In this document: piece by piece, positions 19,493 to 29,694 of the stretch
Numbering within the stretch: the stretch's first letter is position 1
How the letters are laid out: each line of letters starts with the position of its first letter
DNA from: Oscillospiraceae bacterium
GTDB taxonomy: Bacteria > Bacillota > Clostridia > Oscillospirales > Acutalibacteraceae
Direction of reading: 5' to 3'
DNA: 64,000 bases
Assembly (NCBI GenBank): GCA_015065885.1
Contig: SVPJ01000006.1
Coordinates: 1-64,000, forward strand
Notes under the pieces: model-generated
Database searches by the model: none
The model's input: only the letters and a program-made list of their open reading frames with translations
What the model was told of the DNA's origin: nothing
Program-made: the position numbers and the translations under genes

Positions 19493-20560
19493 ATGGCTTT
19501 TCAGTTTGACGACGAATTTATGGATGGTATTCAAATAAAAGTGGTCGGTGTCGGCGGCGGCGGCGGTAACGCGGTGGATCGCATGGTGCGTTCGGGCGTG
19601 GCCGGTGTCGAGTTCGTGGCGGTGAATACCGACCGTCAGGCGCTCAACCGTTCGCAGGCGACGATGAAGATCCAGATCGGTGAGAAACTGACGCACGGCT
19701 GGGGCGCAGGCGCCAATCCCGAAAAGGGTCAGCGTGCGGCGGAGGAAAGCCACGACGAGATTATGAACGCTCTCAAGGGCACCGATATGGTGTTCATCAC
19801 CGCCGGTATGGGCGGCGGCACCGGTACGGGTGCCGCTCCTGTGGTGGCGGAGATCGCGCGCGATATGGGCATCCTCACGGTGGGTATCGTGACCAAGCCC
19901 TTCCTGTTTGAAGGACGCAAGCGTATGGAGCAGGCGGAAGCGGGCATTGCCAATCTGCGTGAGCACGTGGACAGCCTGATCGTGATCCCGAACGAGCGCT
20001 TGAAGCAGGTGAGCGACGTGCGCATCACGCTGGCTAACGCGTTCGATATGGCGGACGACGTGCTGCGTCAGGGCGTGCAGAGCATTTCCCAACTCATCAA
20101 GACCAATGCGATGGTCAACCTGGACTTTGCGGACGTGACCGCGATCATGAAGGATGCGGGCTACGCACACATGGGTATCGGCCACGCGGAAGGCAAGGAG
20201 AAGGCGGAAAACGCGGCGAAGGAAGCGATCGCCAGCCCCCTGCTCGAGACCTCGATCGACGGTGCACACGGCGTGATCATCAACATCACCGCTTCGGTGG
20301 ATATCGATATGGAGGACGTGGACGTCGCCTCCTCCATGATCTCCCGTGCGGTGCATCCCGACGCGACCATCATCTGGGGTGTTGCGCTGGATGAGAAGCT
20401 CAGCGACGAAATGTTCATCACGGTGATCGCCACGGGCTTCGAGGGCGGCTCGTCCGATGCGGGTACCACCCTTGGCGGCGTGACGCCGCCGTCCGGCTCG
20501 GTGGACGAAGGCGATCTTTTGGATATCTACGGTATTTTCGAGAAAAAGAACCAAGGCTGA
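19493..20560 (+). CDS. ftsZ: Cell division protein FtsZ
   Basis: [34 protein letters not shown] after aggaggaaaaagca. Confidence 0.97.
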   Translation: MAFQFDDEFMDGIQIKVVGVGGGGGNAVDRMVRSGVAGVEFVAVNTDRQALNRSQATMKIQIGEKLTHGWGAGANPEKGQRAAEESHDEIMNALKGTDMVFITAGMGGGTGTGAAPVVAEIARDMGILTVGIVTKPFLFEGRKRMEQAEAGIANLREHVDSLIVIPNERLKQVSDVRITLANAFDMADDVLRQGVQSISQLIKTNAMVNLDFADVTAIMKDAGYAHMGIGHAEGKEKAENAAKEAIASPLLETSIDGAHGVIINITASVDIDMEDVDVASSMISRAVHPDATIIWGVALDEKLSDEMFITVIATGFEGGSSDAGTTLGGVTPPSGSVDEGDLLDIYGIFEKKNQG

Positions 20561-20572
20561 TAGTACGAACAT

Positions 20573-20607
20573 ACGGTGACCTGTCGAAAGACGGGTCACC
20601 GTTTTTT
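20573..20607 (+). terminator. Intrinsic terminator after ftsZ
   Basis: ACGGTGACCTGTC-gaaa-GACGGGTCACCGT followed by T run. Confidence 0.85.
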
Positions 20608-20716
20608 ATCCTTTAAATAAAGTGTAAATTTTCCCTGTTCGGATATTGCCACGGCGGGACATATATGATATAATAATTTAAATATAAGTAGTTTTACCGT
20701 GGGGAGGTGGCGCTTG

Positions 20717-21247
20717 GTGATCATTTTGGGTATTGACCCCGGTTACGCGATCGTCGGCTGGGGTTGCGTGCGATACGAACACGGGCGGTTTACCCCGTTG
20801 GCGTTCGGCGCCGTGACCACCCCTGCAGGTATGGATTTTGCGGTGCGGCTGGAATACATCTATGAAGAGCTGCAACTTTTGTGTGCGAAGTATACGCCCG
20901 ATGCGGCGGCGGTGGAGCGGCTGTATTTTCAAAACAACCAAAAGACCGCCATCGACGTGGCGCAGGCGCGCGGTGTTACCTTGCTGGCACTTAAAAAAAG
21001 CGGCGTGCCCGTGTTCGAATACACCCCGCTTCAGGTGAAATCGGCGGTGTGCGGTTTCGGGCGCGCGCAAAAACCGCAGGTGATGGAAATGACCCGCCGT
21101 CTTTTGAATTTAAAAGATGTGCCCCACCCCGACGATACCGCCGACGCGCTGGCGATCGCCATTTGTCACGGGCAGACGGGTGGTACGCTTTTGAAACGGA
21201 ATCTACTGAAACAACGAATGGAACAGCAAAGGGGGCATGACAAATGA
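20717..21247 (+). CDS. ruvC: Holliday junction resolvase RuvC
   Basis: VIILGIDPGYAIVGWG, VERLYFQNN, PDDTADALAIAICH. Confidence 0.94.
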   Translation: MIILGIDPGYAIVGWGCVRYEHGRFTPLAFGAVTTPAGMDFAVRLEYIYEELQLLCAKYTPDAAAVERLYFQNNQKTAIDVAQARGVTLLALKKSGVPVFEYTPLQVKSAVCGFGRAQKPQVMEMTRRLLNLKDVPHPDDTADALAIAICHGQTGGTLLKRNLLKQRMEQQRGHDK

Positions 21248-21843
21248 TCTACAGTGTACGCGGAACGCTCGTGCATATTGAACCGCGCCTGGCGGTGGTG
21301 GAATGCGGCGGCGTGGGAATGGCGTGCCAGATCACCATGAACACCGCCCGTCAGTTGCCCGCGCAGGGCGAGGAGGTCATGCTGTATACCGTCTTGAACG
21401 TGCGGGAAGACGCGATGGAATTGTTCGGCTTTGCGGATACGGCGGAGCGCCGTTGCTTTGGGCAGTTGACCACCGTCAGCGGTGTCGGCCCGAAAGCCGC
21501 CATTGCCATTCTTTCGGAACTTTCGCCCGATAAGTTGGCGCTTGCTATTGCGACGGGCGATCACAAGACCATCACCCGCGCGCAGGGGGTCGGCCCGAAA
21601 CTGGCACAGCGTGTGGTGCTGGAGTTGAAGGATAAAATGGGCGCTTCGATGAGCGACGGTGACACAGTGATGCCGCAGGGCACTGTTTCTGCCGCGGGCA
21701 ACGCCGCCGAAGCGGTGAATGCGCTGACGGTGCTGGGATTTTCGGCGGCGGAGGCTTCCGCCGCGGTCGGCCGCTTAGACAGTGCCCTTTCGGTGAACGA
21801 GTTGGTGCGCGAAGCACTGAAAAGCCTTGCGAAAAGGGGGTAA
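21244..21843 (+). CDS. ruvA: Holliday junction helicase subunit RuvA
   Basis: MIYSVRGTLVH, VSGVGPKAAIAILS, GVGPKLAQRVVLELKDK. Confidence 0.95.
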   Translation: MIYSVRGTLVHIEPRLAVVECGGVGMACQITMNTARQLPAQGEEVMLYTVLNVREDAMELFGFADTAERRCFGQLTTVSGVGPKAAIAILSELSPDKLALAIATGDHKTITRAQGVGPKLAQRVVLELKDKMGASMSDGDTVMPQGTVSAAGNAAEAVNALTVLGFSAAEASAAVGRLDSALSVNELVREALKSLAKRG

Positions 21844-21849
21844 CGGGTC

Positions 21850-22872
21850 GTGGAGATGGATTTTGAAAACCGTATGGTGACCACCGAATATATCCCCGAG
21901 GATGAGGCGGAAAACTCCCTGCGTCCGCGTGCCCTCGCGGAATATATCGGACAGGAAAAAGTAAAAGAAAACCTGTCGGTGTTTATCGATGCGGCAAAAC
22001 AGCGCGGCGACGTGCTGGATCACGTGTTGCTGTACGGCCCTCCGGGGCTGGGTAAGACCACCCTTGCCGCCATTATTGCGAACGAGATGGGCGTCAATTT
22101 CCGCATTACCTCGGGCCCTGCGCTGGAACGTCCGGGCGATCTTGCGGCAATGCTCACGAACTTGGATGTGGGGGACGTCTTGTTTATCGATGAGATACAC
22201 CGTTTGCCCCGCGCGGTGGAGGAGATCCTCTACCCTGCGATGGAGGATTTTGCCATCGACATTATGAACGGTAAGGGGCAGGGGGCAATGTCCATTCACC
22301 TGCCGTTGCCGAAGTTTACGCTGATCGGCGCGACGACAAGGGCGGGGCAACTTTCCGCCCCCTTACGCGACCGTTTCGGTGTGATCTCCCGCCTGGAGTT
22401 GTATACGCCCGAGGAACTGGCGTTGATCGTGCGGCGGAGTGCGGGGATACTGGATATCCCCTGTGATGAGGACGGCGCACTGGAGATCGCGTCGCGGTGC
22501 CGCGGCACCCCGCGTATTGCCAACCGCATGCTCAAACGGGTGCGTGATTTTGCGCAGATACTGAACGGCGGCGTGATCAGTGCCGCGGCGGCGCAGACGG
22601 CGCTTGACCGCTTGGAAGTGGACGAGTTGGGACTGGATATGGTGGATCGCCGTATGCTTACGGCGATGATCGACCATTATAACGGCGGCCCTGTGGGCCT
22701 CGATACGCTTGCGGCGGTGATCGGGGAGGAAGCAGTCACCATCGAAGATGTGTACGAGCCGTATCTGATGCAGATCGGATTCCTCTCCCGCACGCCGCGC
22801 GGACGCGTGGTGTTGCCTGCGGCATACGCGCATCTGGGTATCCCGCAGCCGGGGCAACAGACTTTCGGATAA
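21850..22872 (+). CDS. ruvB: Holliday junction helicase RuvB
   Basis: [55 protein letters not shown]. Confidence 0.97.
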   Translation: MEMDFENRMVTTEYIPEDEAENSLRPRALAEYIGQEKVKENLSVFIDAAKQRGDVLDHVLLYGPPGLGKTTLAAIIANEMGVNFRITSGPALERPGDLAAMLTNLDVGDVLFIDEIHRLPRAVEEILYPAMEDFAIDIMNGKGQGAMSIHLPLPKFTLIGATTRAGQLSAPLRDRFGVISRLELYTPEELALIVRRSAGILDIPCDEDGALEIASRCRGTPRIANRMLKRVRDFAQILNGGVISAAAAQTALDRLEVDELGLDMVDRRMLTAMIDHYNGGPVGLDTLAAVIGEEAVTIEDVYEPYLMQIGFLSRTPRGRVVLPAAYAHLGIPQPGQQTFG

Positions 22873-22884
22873 GGATGTAATGTT

Positions 22885-24231
22885 ATGGGGCGACTCTTTG
22901 GCAGTGACGGCGTGCGCGGCGTGGCGAACGCGGGTCTGACCTGCGAGACTGTAATGAATATCGGCCGTGCCTGTGCGGCGGTGCTTTGCGAGAGCAATCC
23001 CCGTCCCCGCGTACTGATCGGGTGGGATACCCGCGCCTCCTCGGAAATGATGGTCGCGGCACTCACGGCGGGGCTTTGCTCGGTGGGGGCGGACGTGGAA
23101 CTGCTCGGGGTGATACCTACTCCCGCGGTGGCGTACCTCACCCGCGTGCGGGCGGCGGAACTCGGTGTTTCGGTGGCAGCCTCGTACACCCCGTGTGAAT
23201 ACAGCGGATTGAAACTGTTTGACGGGGCAGGACGGCTGTCGGCAGAGAACCTGCAACGCATCGAAGCGGTGCTGCTCGACGGCGCGGGGACGATCCCCTG
23301 CCCCGTCGGGGGTGAGATCGGACGGGCAACGACCCTGCCGCGCGGGGCGGAAGAGTACCTTTGGTATCTCGCCTCCACCGCGGCGGATCTGCGCGGTATG
23401 CGGGTGGCGGTGGATTGTGCCAACGGTGCGGCAGGTGCTTCGGCGGTACAACTGCTTACCGATCTGGGGGCAACCCCCGTGCCGCTGAATAACGAGCCGA
23501 ACGGCCGCAATATCAACGAACGGTGCGGCGTGGCACACGCGGAAAGCCTGGCGGACTACGTAAAAGCGCACAAATGCTTCGGCGGTATCGCGCTGGACGG
23601 CGATGGCGAGCGATGCGTGGCGGTGGACGAAAAAGGCAATCTGCTGGACGGCGACCGCTTGCTTGCCGCCTTTGCGCTTGACCGTAAAGAGAAGGGGACG
23701 CTGCACGGGAACACGGTGGTGACCACCCCGCTTGCAAACCTTGGCTTTTTCCGCTTCTGCGAAGCACACGGCATTGCGGTGCAGAGCGTCCAAGCGGGAG
23801 AGGTGGCAGAAAACATGCAAACGAGCGGTGCCGCACTCGGCGGCGATTCCACGGGTGCGTTGGTGCTGCGGGAATTTTCGCCCGTGGCGGACGGTTTGCT
23901 CACCGCGGTACAACTGCTTACCCTTTGCCGCGAAAAAGGATGTAAACTGTCGGCTCTCGGAGCGCAGATGCCCCGCTCACCGCAGGTGCTGCTCACCGTG
24001 AAGGCGGACGACCGCACGAAAGCCGCGTACGTGGCGGATAAAGCGCTTGCGGCACACATCGAAAAGCTGAACGCGTCACTCGGCGGCGAAGGACGGGTGA
24101 CGGTACGTCCATCCGAGACCGAGCCGCTCATCCGCGTGATGGTGGAAGGGCGCGAGTTTGACGAGATCAACCGGGTGGCACTCACGCTCGCAGAAACGAT
24201 AAAACAGGCAATTGGAGCTTATACGATATGA
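22885..24231 (+). CDS. glmM: Phosphoglucosamine mutase-like protein
   Basis: GRLFGSDGVRGVAN; DGDGERCVAVD; C-terminal RPSETEPLIRVMVEG. Confidence 0.88.
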   Translation: MGRLFGSDGVRGVANAGLTCETVMNIGRACAAVLCESNPRPRVLIGWDTRASSEMMVAALTAGLCSVGADVELLGVIPTPAVAYLTRVRAAELGVSVAASYTPCEYSGLKLFDGAGRLSAENLQRIEAVLLDGAGTIPCPVGGEIGRATTLPRGAEEYLWYLASTAADLRGMRVAVDCANGAAGASAVQLLTDLGATPVPLNNEPNGRNINERCGVAHAESLADYVKAHKCFGGIALDGDGERCVAVDEKGNLLDGDRLLAAFALDRKEKGTLHGNTVVTTPLANLGFFRFCEAHGIAVQSVQAGEVAENMQTSGAALGGDSTGALVLREFSPVADGLLTAVQLLTLCREKGCKLSALGAQMPRSPQVLLTVKADDRTKAAYVADKALAAHIEKLNASLGGEGRVTVRPSETEPLIRVMVEGREFDEINRVALTLAETIKQAIGAYTI

Positions 24232-25100
24232 GAGAAGCAAAAAATTGGGTAGACTATGAATTGCTCGACGCTTCCGATGGGGAACGCTTGGAGCGGTGGG
24301 GTGAGTTTATTCTCATCCGCCCCGACCCGCAAGTGGTGTGGGCGACACCCAAGACCCACCCGATGTGGAAGCGGGCACACGCGCACTATCACCGCTCGAA
24401 CAGCGGCGGCGGTCATTGGGAGACGTTGCGTCCTCTGCCCGACAGTTGGCAGATCGGGTGGGAAGGTCTGCGTTTCAACTTGAAGCCGATGGGTTTCAAG
24501 CACACGGGGTTGTTCCCCGAGCAGGCGGTCAACTGGGCGGATATGGCGGCACAGATCCGTGCGGCAGGCCGTCCCGTGAAGGTGCTGAATCTGTTCGGTT
24601 ACACGGGCGGCGCCACCCTCGCCTGCGTGGCGGCGGGTGCCCACGTGACCCACGTGGATGCGTCCCGCGGAATGGTTGCGTGGGGGCGCGAAAACGCGGT
24701 GGAGTCGGGACTTGCCGACCGTCCGATGCGTTGGCTGGTGGACGATTGCGGCAAGTTCGTGCAACGGGAGATGCGCCGCGGTAACAAGTACGACGCCATT
24801 TTGATGGACCCGCCCTCCTATGGGCGCGGACCGAACGGCGAAGTGTGGAAACTGGAGGATCAGATCTTCCCCTTGGTGCGGGATTGCGTGTCGCTGTTGT
24901 CCGATGCCCCGCTGTTCTTCTATATCAATTCCTACACCACGGGGCTCTCCCCGTCGGTGATGCGGTACATTTTGCACGCGCTGATACCGCCTGCGCTCGG
25001 CGGCACGGTGGATGCGGACGAGATCGGCTTGCCGGTGACGGCAAGCGGGCAGGTGTTGCCCTGCGGCTCGACCGCCCGTTGGCGCGCAGACGGTAAGTAA
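24228..25100 (+). CDS. Class I SAM-dependent methyltransferase (RlmI/RlmL-like)
   Basis: VLNLFGYTGGATLACVAAGAHVTHVDAS; DAILMDPPSYGRGPNGE. Confidence 0.85.
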   Translation: MREAKNWVDYELLDASDGERLERWGEFILIRPDPQVVWATPKTHPMWKRAHAHYHRSNSGGGHWETLRPLPDSWQIGWEGLRFNLKPMGFKHTGLFPEQAVNWADMAAQIRAAGRPVKVLNLFGYTGGATLACVAAGAHVTHVDASRGMVAWGRENAVESGLADRPMRWLVDDCGKFVQREMRRGNKYDAILMDPPSYGRGPNGEVWKLEDQIFPLVRDCVSLLSDAPLFFYINSYTTGLSPSVMRYILHALIPPALGGTVDADEIGLPVTASGQVLPCGSTARWRADGK

Positions 25101-25113
25101 TCGGGAGGTTACG

Positions 25114-25953
25114 ATGGCAACGATGATCGATGCACGACAGGTGTCCTTTTCCTACGCGACCGAAGACGACCCGCACGAAGTGCTGTGCGGGGTGTCGCTT
25201 TCGGTGAAAGAGGGCAGTTTCACGGCGTTGCTCGGGCACAACGGCTCGGGCAAATCCACCATGGCAAAACTCTTCAACGCCCTGCTTTTGCCGAGCGGCG
25301 GACAGGTGTTGGTGCAAGGTATGGACACCGCCCGTGAGGAAAACAAGTACGACGTGCGCCGCACGGTGGGTATGGTGCTGCAAAACCCCGACAACCAGTT
25401 GGTCTCCACCGTGGTGGAGGAGGACGTGGCGTTCGGTCCCGAAAATTTAGGAGTACCGCCTGCCGAAATTCGGGAACGGGTAGAGGCGGCGCTCCGTGCG
25501 GTGGACATGTGGGAGTTTCGCGAACACGCGCCCCACAAACTTTCGGGCGGACAGAAACAGCGGGTGGCGATCGCGGGGGTACTCGCGATGCAACCGCAGT
25601 GTCTGGTGCTGGATGAACCAACGGCTATGCTTGACCCGCAGGGCCGCCGCGAAGTGATGGAAACGGTGCGCCGTTTGAATCGCGAGCAGGGTATGACGGT
25701 GGTACTCATCACCCACTATATGGAAGAAGCGGCCAAAGCCGACCGTGTGGTGGTGATGGATGGCGGCGCCATCGTGATGGACGGCACCCCGCGCGAAGTG
25801 TTCCGCGAAGCGGAACGCCTGCGTGGGTTTCAACTCGACGTTCCGCAACCCACCGAACTGTGTCATGTACTGCGCAAGGCGGGAGTTAACCTGCCGCCCG
25901 ACGTACTGACGGTAGATGAATGTGTAGAGGCGTTAGCCTCGATGATGGAGTAA
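25114..25953 (+). CDS. ecfA1: ECF transporter ATPase A1
   Basis: GHNGSGKSTMAK, LSGGQKQRVAIAG, LVLDEPTAMLDP; adjacent to second ATPase and EcfT. Confidence 0.93.
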   Translation: MATMIDARQVSFSYATEDDPHEVLCGVSLSVKEGSFTALLGHNGSGKSTMAKLFNALLLPSGGQVLVQGMDTAREENKYDVRRTVGMVLQNPDNQLVSTVVEEDVAFGPENLGVPPAEIRERVEAALRAVDMWEFREHAPHKLSGGQKQRVAIAGVLAMQPQCLVLDEPTAMLDPQGRREVMETVRRLNREQGMTVVLITHYMEEAAKADRVVVMDGGAIVMDGTPREVFREAERLRGFQLDVPQPTELCHVLRKAGVNLPPDVLTVDECVEALASMME

Positions 25954-25957
25954 GACT

Positions 25958-26821
25958 ATGACCATTTTGGAAGCCGAAAATCTAACCTACGCGTATTCCG
26001 ACGGCTTGCCGACGGCGCGTGCGGCGGTGAACGACGTGTCGCTTTCGGTGGAGGCGGGCAGTTTCGTGGGGGTCATCGGCCACACGGGGTCGGGCAAATC
26101 CACCTTGATACAGCACTTCAACGGGCTGTTGCGTCCCACGGGTGGCCGCGTGTTGCTCGGCGGCAAGGATATTTGGGCAGATCCGAAAAAGGTCCGCGAG
26201 GTGCGTTTTCGCGTGGGGCTGGTGTTCCAGTATCCCGAATATCAGTTGTTTGAAGATACCGTGCGGCGCGATATCGCCTTCGGCCCGCGCAACATGGGAC
26301 TTTCGGAGGACGAGATCGCCGCGCGGGTGGAAGAAGCGGCGGCGTTCGTGGGGTTGCCCGCGGCACTGCTGGACAAATCCCCCTTCGATCTGTCGGGCGG
26401 CGAAAAGCGCCGTGCGGCGGTGGCAGGCGTGATGGCAATGCGCCCCGAAGTGCTTATTCTGGATGAGCCGACCGCGGGCTTGGACCCCGCGGGGCAGGAA
26501 CATTTACTGAGCCAGGTGAAGGCGTATCAGCAGGAGCGCGGATGCACCGTGTTGCTCGTCTCCCACCGCATGGAAGACGTGGCGCGTGTGGCAGACCGCG
26601 TGTTGGTGATGGACGGCGGCCGCGTGGCGATGTACGACGAAACGGCGGCGGTGTTCTCCCGCGCGGAGGAATTGCGGGAGATCGGTCTTTCGATCCCCGC
26701 GGTGACGCGGGTGTTTATGGGCCTGCGCGCCCGCGGGCTGGATGTGGGAGACAACGTGTACACCGTCGAGCAGGCGGCGGCGCGTCTTTTGCCTCTCCTG
26801 CGCCGCGGAAAGGGGGAATGA
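25958..26821 (+). CDS. ecfA2: ECF transporter ATPase A2
   Basis: GHTGSGKSTLIQHFNGLL, LSGGEKRRAAVAG, LILDEPTAGLDP. Confidence 0.93.
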   Translation: MTILEAENLTYAYSDGLPTARAAVNDVSLSVEAGSFVGVIGHTGSGKSTLIQHFNGLLRPTGGRVLLGGKDIWADPKKVREVRFRVGLVFQYPEYQLFEDTVRRDIAFGPRNMGLSEDEIAARVEEAAAFVGLPAALLDKSPFDLSGGEKRRAAVAGVMAMRPEVLILDEPTAGLDPAGQEHLLSQVKAYQQERGCTVLLVSHRMEDVARVADRVLVMDGGRVAMYDETAAVFSRAEELREIGLSIPAVTRVFMGLRARGLDVGDNVYTVEQAAARLLPLLRRGKGE

Positions 26822-26824
26822 CCG

Positions 26825-27640
26825 ATGTTACGTGACATTACCATCGGGCAGTATTTCCCCGTGTCTTCGCCGATGCACCGATTGGATCCGCGGGTAAAAC
26901 TGGTGCTTACCGTGTTGTATATCGTGGCGTTGTTTCTGCCCAAAACGTGGGTGGGCCTTGCGATCGCGGTGGCACTGCTCGCGGCGGCGTACGCACTGGC
27001 GCGTATCCCGTTTTCCATGGTCGTCAAAAGCGTGCGACCTATTCTATTGCTCGTGACCCTGACGGCGGCACTCAACCTGTTTTATAACAAAGACGGCACG
27101 GTGCTGTTTCAGTGGTGGATCTTCACCGTGACCGACGCGGGGCTCGCCAAAACGGCGTTTATCATCGTGCGTATTCTCTGTCTCATCGTGGGCAGTTCAC
27201 TCCTGACCTATACCACAACTCCCACGGCGCTCACCGATGCGATCGAACGCCTGCTCTCGCCGCTGAAAGCGGTGGGACTGAACGTACACGAACTGGCGAT
27301 GATGATGACCATCGCGCTCCGTTTTATTCCTACCTTGATCGAAGAAACGGATAAGATCATGTCGGCGCAAAAGGCGCGCGGGGCGGATATGGAATCGGGC
27401 GGACTTCTCCGCCGTATCCGTTCCCTGCTGCCTGTGCTGATCCCGCTGTTCGCCTCCTCCTTCCGCCGTGCCTACGAGTTGGCACTGGCGATGGAGTGCC
27501 GTTGCTATCGCGGCGGTGAGGGGCGCACGCGGATGAAGCGGCTGCAACTGGCGGCGCGGGACGGAGTGGCGCTCGGCGTTACGGCGGTGACGGTGGCGTT
27601 GCTCGTGTGGCTCAATTTTGTGTTTCCCAGGGTGATTTAG
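26825..27640 (+). CDS. ecfT: ECF transporter transmembrane protein T
   Basis: MHRLDPRVKLVLTVLYIV; KARGAD and ECRCYRGGEGRTRMK coupling motifs. Confidence 0.93.
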   Translation: MLRDITIGQYFPVSSPMHRLDPRVKLVLTVLYIVALFLPKTWVGLAIAVALLAAAYALARIPFSMVVKSVRPILLLVTLTAALNLFYNKDGTVLFQWWIFTVTDAGLAKTAFIIVRILCLIVGSSLLTYTTTPTALTDAIERLLSPLKAVGLNVHELAMMMTIALRFIPTLIEETDKIMSAQKARGADMESGGLLRRIRSLLPVLIPLFASSFRRAYELALAMECRCYRGGEGRTRMKRLQLAARDGVALGVTAVTVALLVWLNFVFPRVI

Positions 27641-27641
27641 T

Positions 27642-28382
27642 ATGAGACGGCTGATGCTGACCTTACAATACATCGGCACAAACTATCACGGCTGGCAGGT
27701 GCAACCCAATGCCGTGACGGTGCAACAGTGCGTGCAGGATGCCATCGAACGGGTGACGGGTGTGCGCTCGCCGCTTACGGGGTGCAGTCGCACCGATGCG
27801 GGAGTACACGCCGAGATGTTCTGCTGTGTGACCGAGACGGAAGCGACGATCCCTTGCGATAAACTGGTCGCGGCACTGAATGCGTGGTTACCGCTCGATA
27901 TGGCGGTCACCGACTGCCGTGAGGTGACGGCGGATTTTCACCCGCGGTACGATGCGCGGGGCAAACAGTATCAATACCGCATTTGGAACCGTCCCGCCCG
28001 CAACCCCTTCTTGGAAGGGCGCGCACTGCACGTGAAACGTCCGCTCGACGTAGCAAAGATGCAACGTGCGGCAAAGGATTTTTTAGGAAAACACGACTTT
28101 TCGGCGTTTTGCGCCGTTGGCAGTGAGGTGGAAGACCGTGTGCGCACGGTCACACAAAGCACCGTCACCGCCGAAAACGGCATGGTCACCTTCACGGTGG
28201 CGGCGGATGGATTTCTCTACAATATGGTGCGCATCATGGTCGGCACGCTGCTGGATATCGAAAGCGGCAAGCTGGCAGAGGGTTGCATTCCCTCTCTGCT
28301 TTCGGCGGGCGACCGCGAGGCGGCAGGGCACACCGCCCCTGCGTGCGGACTGTACTTAACGCAGGTGTATTACGACGGGTGA
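27642..28382 (+). CDS. truA: tRNA pseudouridine(38-40) synthase
   Basis: LTLQYIGTNYHGWQVQPNAVTVQ, GCSRTDAGVHA, FLYNMVRIMVGTLLDI. Confidence 0.95.
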   Translation: MRRLMLTLQYIGTNYHGWQVQPNAVTVQQCVQDAIERVTGVRSPLTGCSRTDAGVHAEMFCCVTETEATIPCDKLVAALNAWLPLDMAVTDCREVTADFHPRYDARGKQYQYRIWNRPARNPFLEGRALHVKRPLDVAKMQRAAKDFLGKHDFSAFCAVGSEVEDRVRTVTQSTVTAENGMVTFTVAADGFLYNMVRIMVGTLLDIESGKLAEGCIPSLLSAGDREAAGHTAPACGLYLTQVYYDG

Positions 28383-28398
28383 AAGGAGGCGCGGCAAG

Positions 28399-29664
28399 AT
28401 GGCAAGTAAACGGGACCTCACCATTAAGAAACGGCGGGTAACGGCAACCGAAGAGCCGATGCCCGAAAACACGGCGACCGAAGCCAAAGGGCGGCGTCCT
28501 TCCCGAAAAAAGCGGGCACGCCGTCGCGGGCGTTCGGTAATATGGGCGGTGCTGTTCCGTCTGACGCTCGTGGTGGCGGTGGTGTTGCTCGGCGTGCTGT
28601 TGTGGCGCAACTGGGATACTCTGGCACCCGCCGCGCTGACCGAATGGTTTGACCGCACGGTCACGGGCGGCGACGGCGGCGACGGTTACCCCGTGGATAT
28701 CAGCGGAGACGGCGTGGTGTCGATGCAGGCCTTCGGCAACAACGCGGCACTCTTGACCGATACGTCGCTGCTCGTATACAACTCCTCGGGTGCCGAGACG
28801 GTGGATCGCGGGCACACCTTTGCCGATCCGTTGCTTTGCACGGCGGGCGACTATATGCTGGTGGCAGAACTCGGCGGCAACCGCTACACCTTGCACAACA
28901 AAAAAGAGGCGGTGCGGGACGGGGCGGCAATCGGTACCGTCGTCAGTGCCGCCGTTAGCGAAAACGGGCAGGTCGCACTTGCCACCGAATCTTCCCAAAG
29001 CTATATGTCCGAGGTGCTGGTGTTTGACCGCAAGGGAAATGAGGCGTTTCACTGGTACAGCGCCGACCTGATGGTGGTGGACGTGGCGTTCAGTCCCCGT
29101 CAAAAAGAGATCGCGGTACTCGGTCTTTCGGCGGTGGGCGGCGATATGTGTTCGACGTTGCACGTCTTTTCGCTGAGCGGTAAGGAGGAGGGACCCACCC
29201 ACACTTACCGCGCGACGGGGGCGATGATGACCGCTCTCAACTACTTCGATAACGGCCGTGTGGCGGCGGTGGGAGATACTGCCGTGTGGGTGTACGACCC
29301 CGATAAGAACGAGACGGCGGTGACCGATTTCGAGGACGCCGTGTTGCTCGGTTACGCGTTCAGCGACGAGGGGGTCGGCGCGGTCACGCGAGATTACGGC
29401 GAAAGCCGCGGCGGTATGCTCCGCGTGATCACCACGGTGGGCAACCCCGTGCGGGAGATCACCTTTGCGGGGAATTACCGCCACGTTACCGCGGCGGATC
29501 GCGGGTTTTACCTCTTGACGGAGGATACGCTGTATCAGGCGGACGGTGCAGGCATTGCGAAGCAAACGGCGGTGTCGGCAGACAGCCTGATGACGGTGGA
29601 GATGAACGGCAAACCTTTGGTTTTGCATTTGAGTATGCTGACCCGCTGTACGTGGGAAGAATGA
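28399..29664 (+). CDS. Single-TM protein with beta-propeller-like ectodomain (DUF5711-like)
   Basis: Basic N-terminus, one TM, repetitive beta-strand-like extracellular region; no catalytic motif recognised. Confidence 0.6.
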   Translation: MASKRDLTIKKRRVTATEEPMPENTATEAKGRRPSRKKRARRRGRSVIWAVLFRLTLVVAVVLLGVLLWRNWDTLAPAALTEWFDRTVTGGDGGDGYPVDISGDGVVSMQAFGNNAALLTDTSLLVYNSSGAETVDRGHTFADPLLCTAGDYMLVAELGGNRYTLHNKKEAVRDGAAIGTVVSAAVSENGQVALATESSQSYMSEVLVFDRKGNEAFHWYSADLMVVDVAFSPRQKEIAVLGLSAVGGDMCSTLHVFSLSGKEEGPTHTYRATGAMMTALNYFDNGRVAAVGDTAVWVYDPDKNETAVTDFEDAVLLGYAFSDEGVGAVTRDYGESRGGMLRVITTVGNPVREITFAGNYRHVTAADRGFYLLTEDTLYQADGAGIAKQTAVSADSLMTVEMNGKPLVLHLSMLTRCTWEE

Positions 29665-29694
29665 CGCGCAACAGGCGATGAAGGAGGAGACACG

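Noticed and set aside
25114-27640. ecfA1-ecfA2-ecfT without an S component as an incomplete transporter
   Set aside because: Group II ECF modules normally have unlinked S components and commonly sit next to truA, so this is ordinary.
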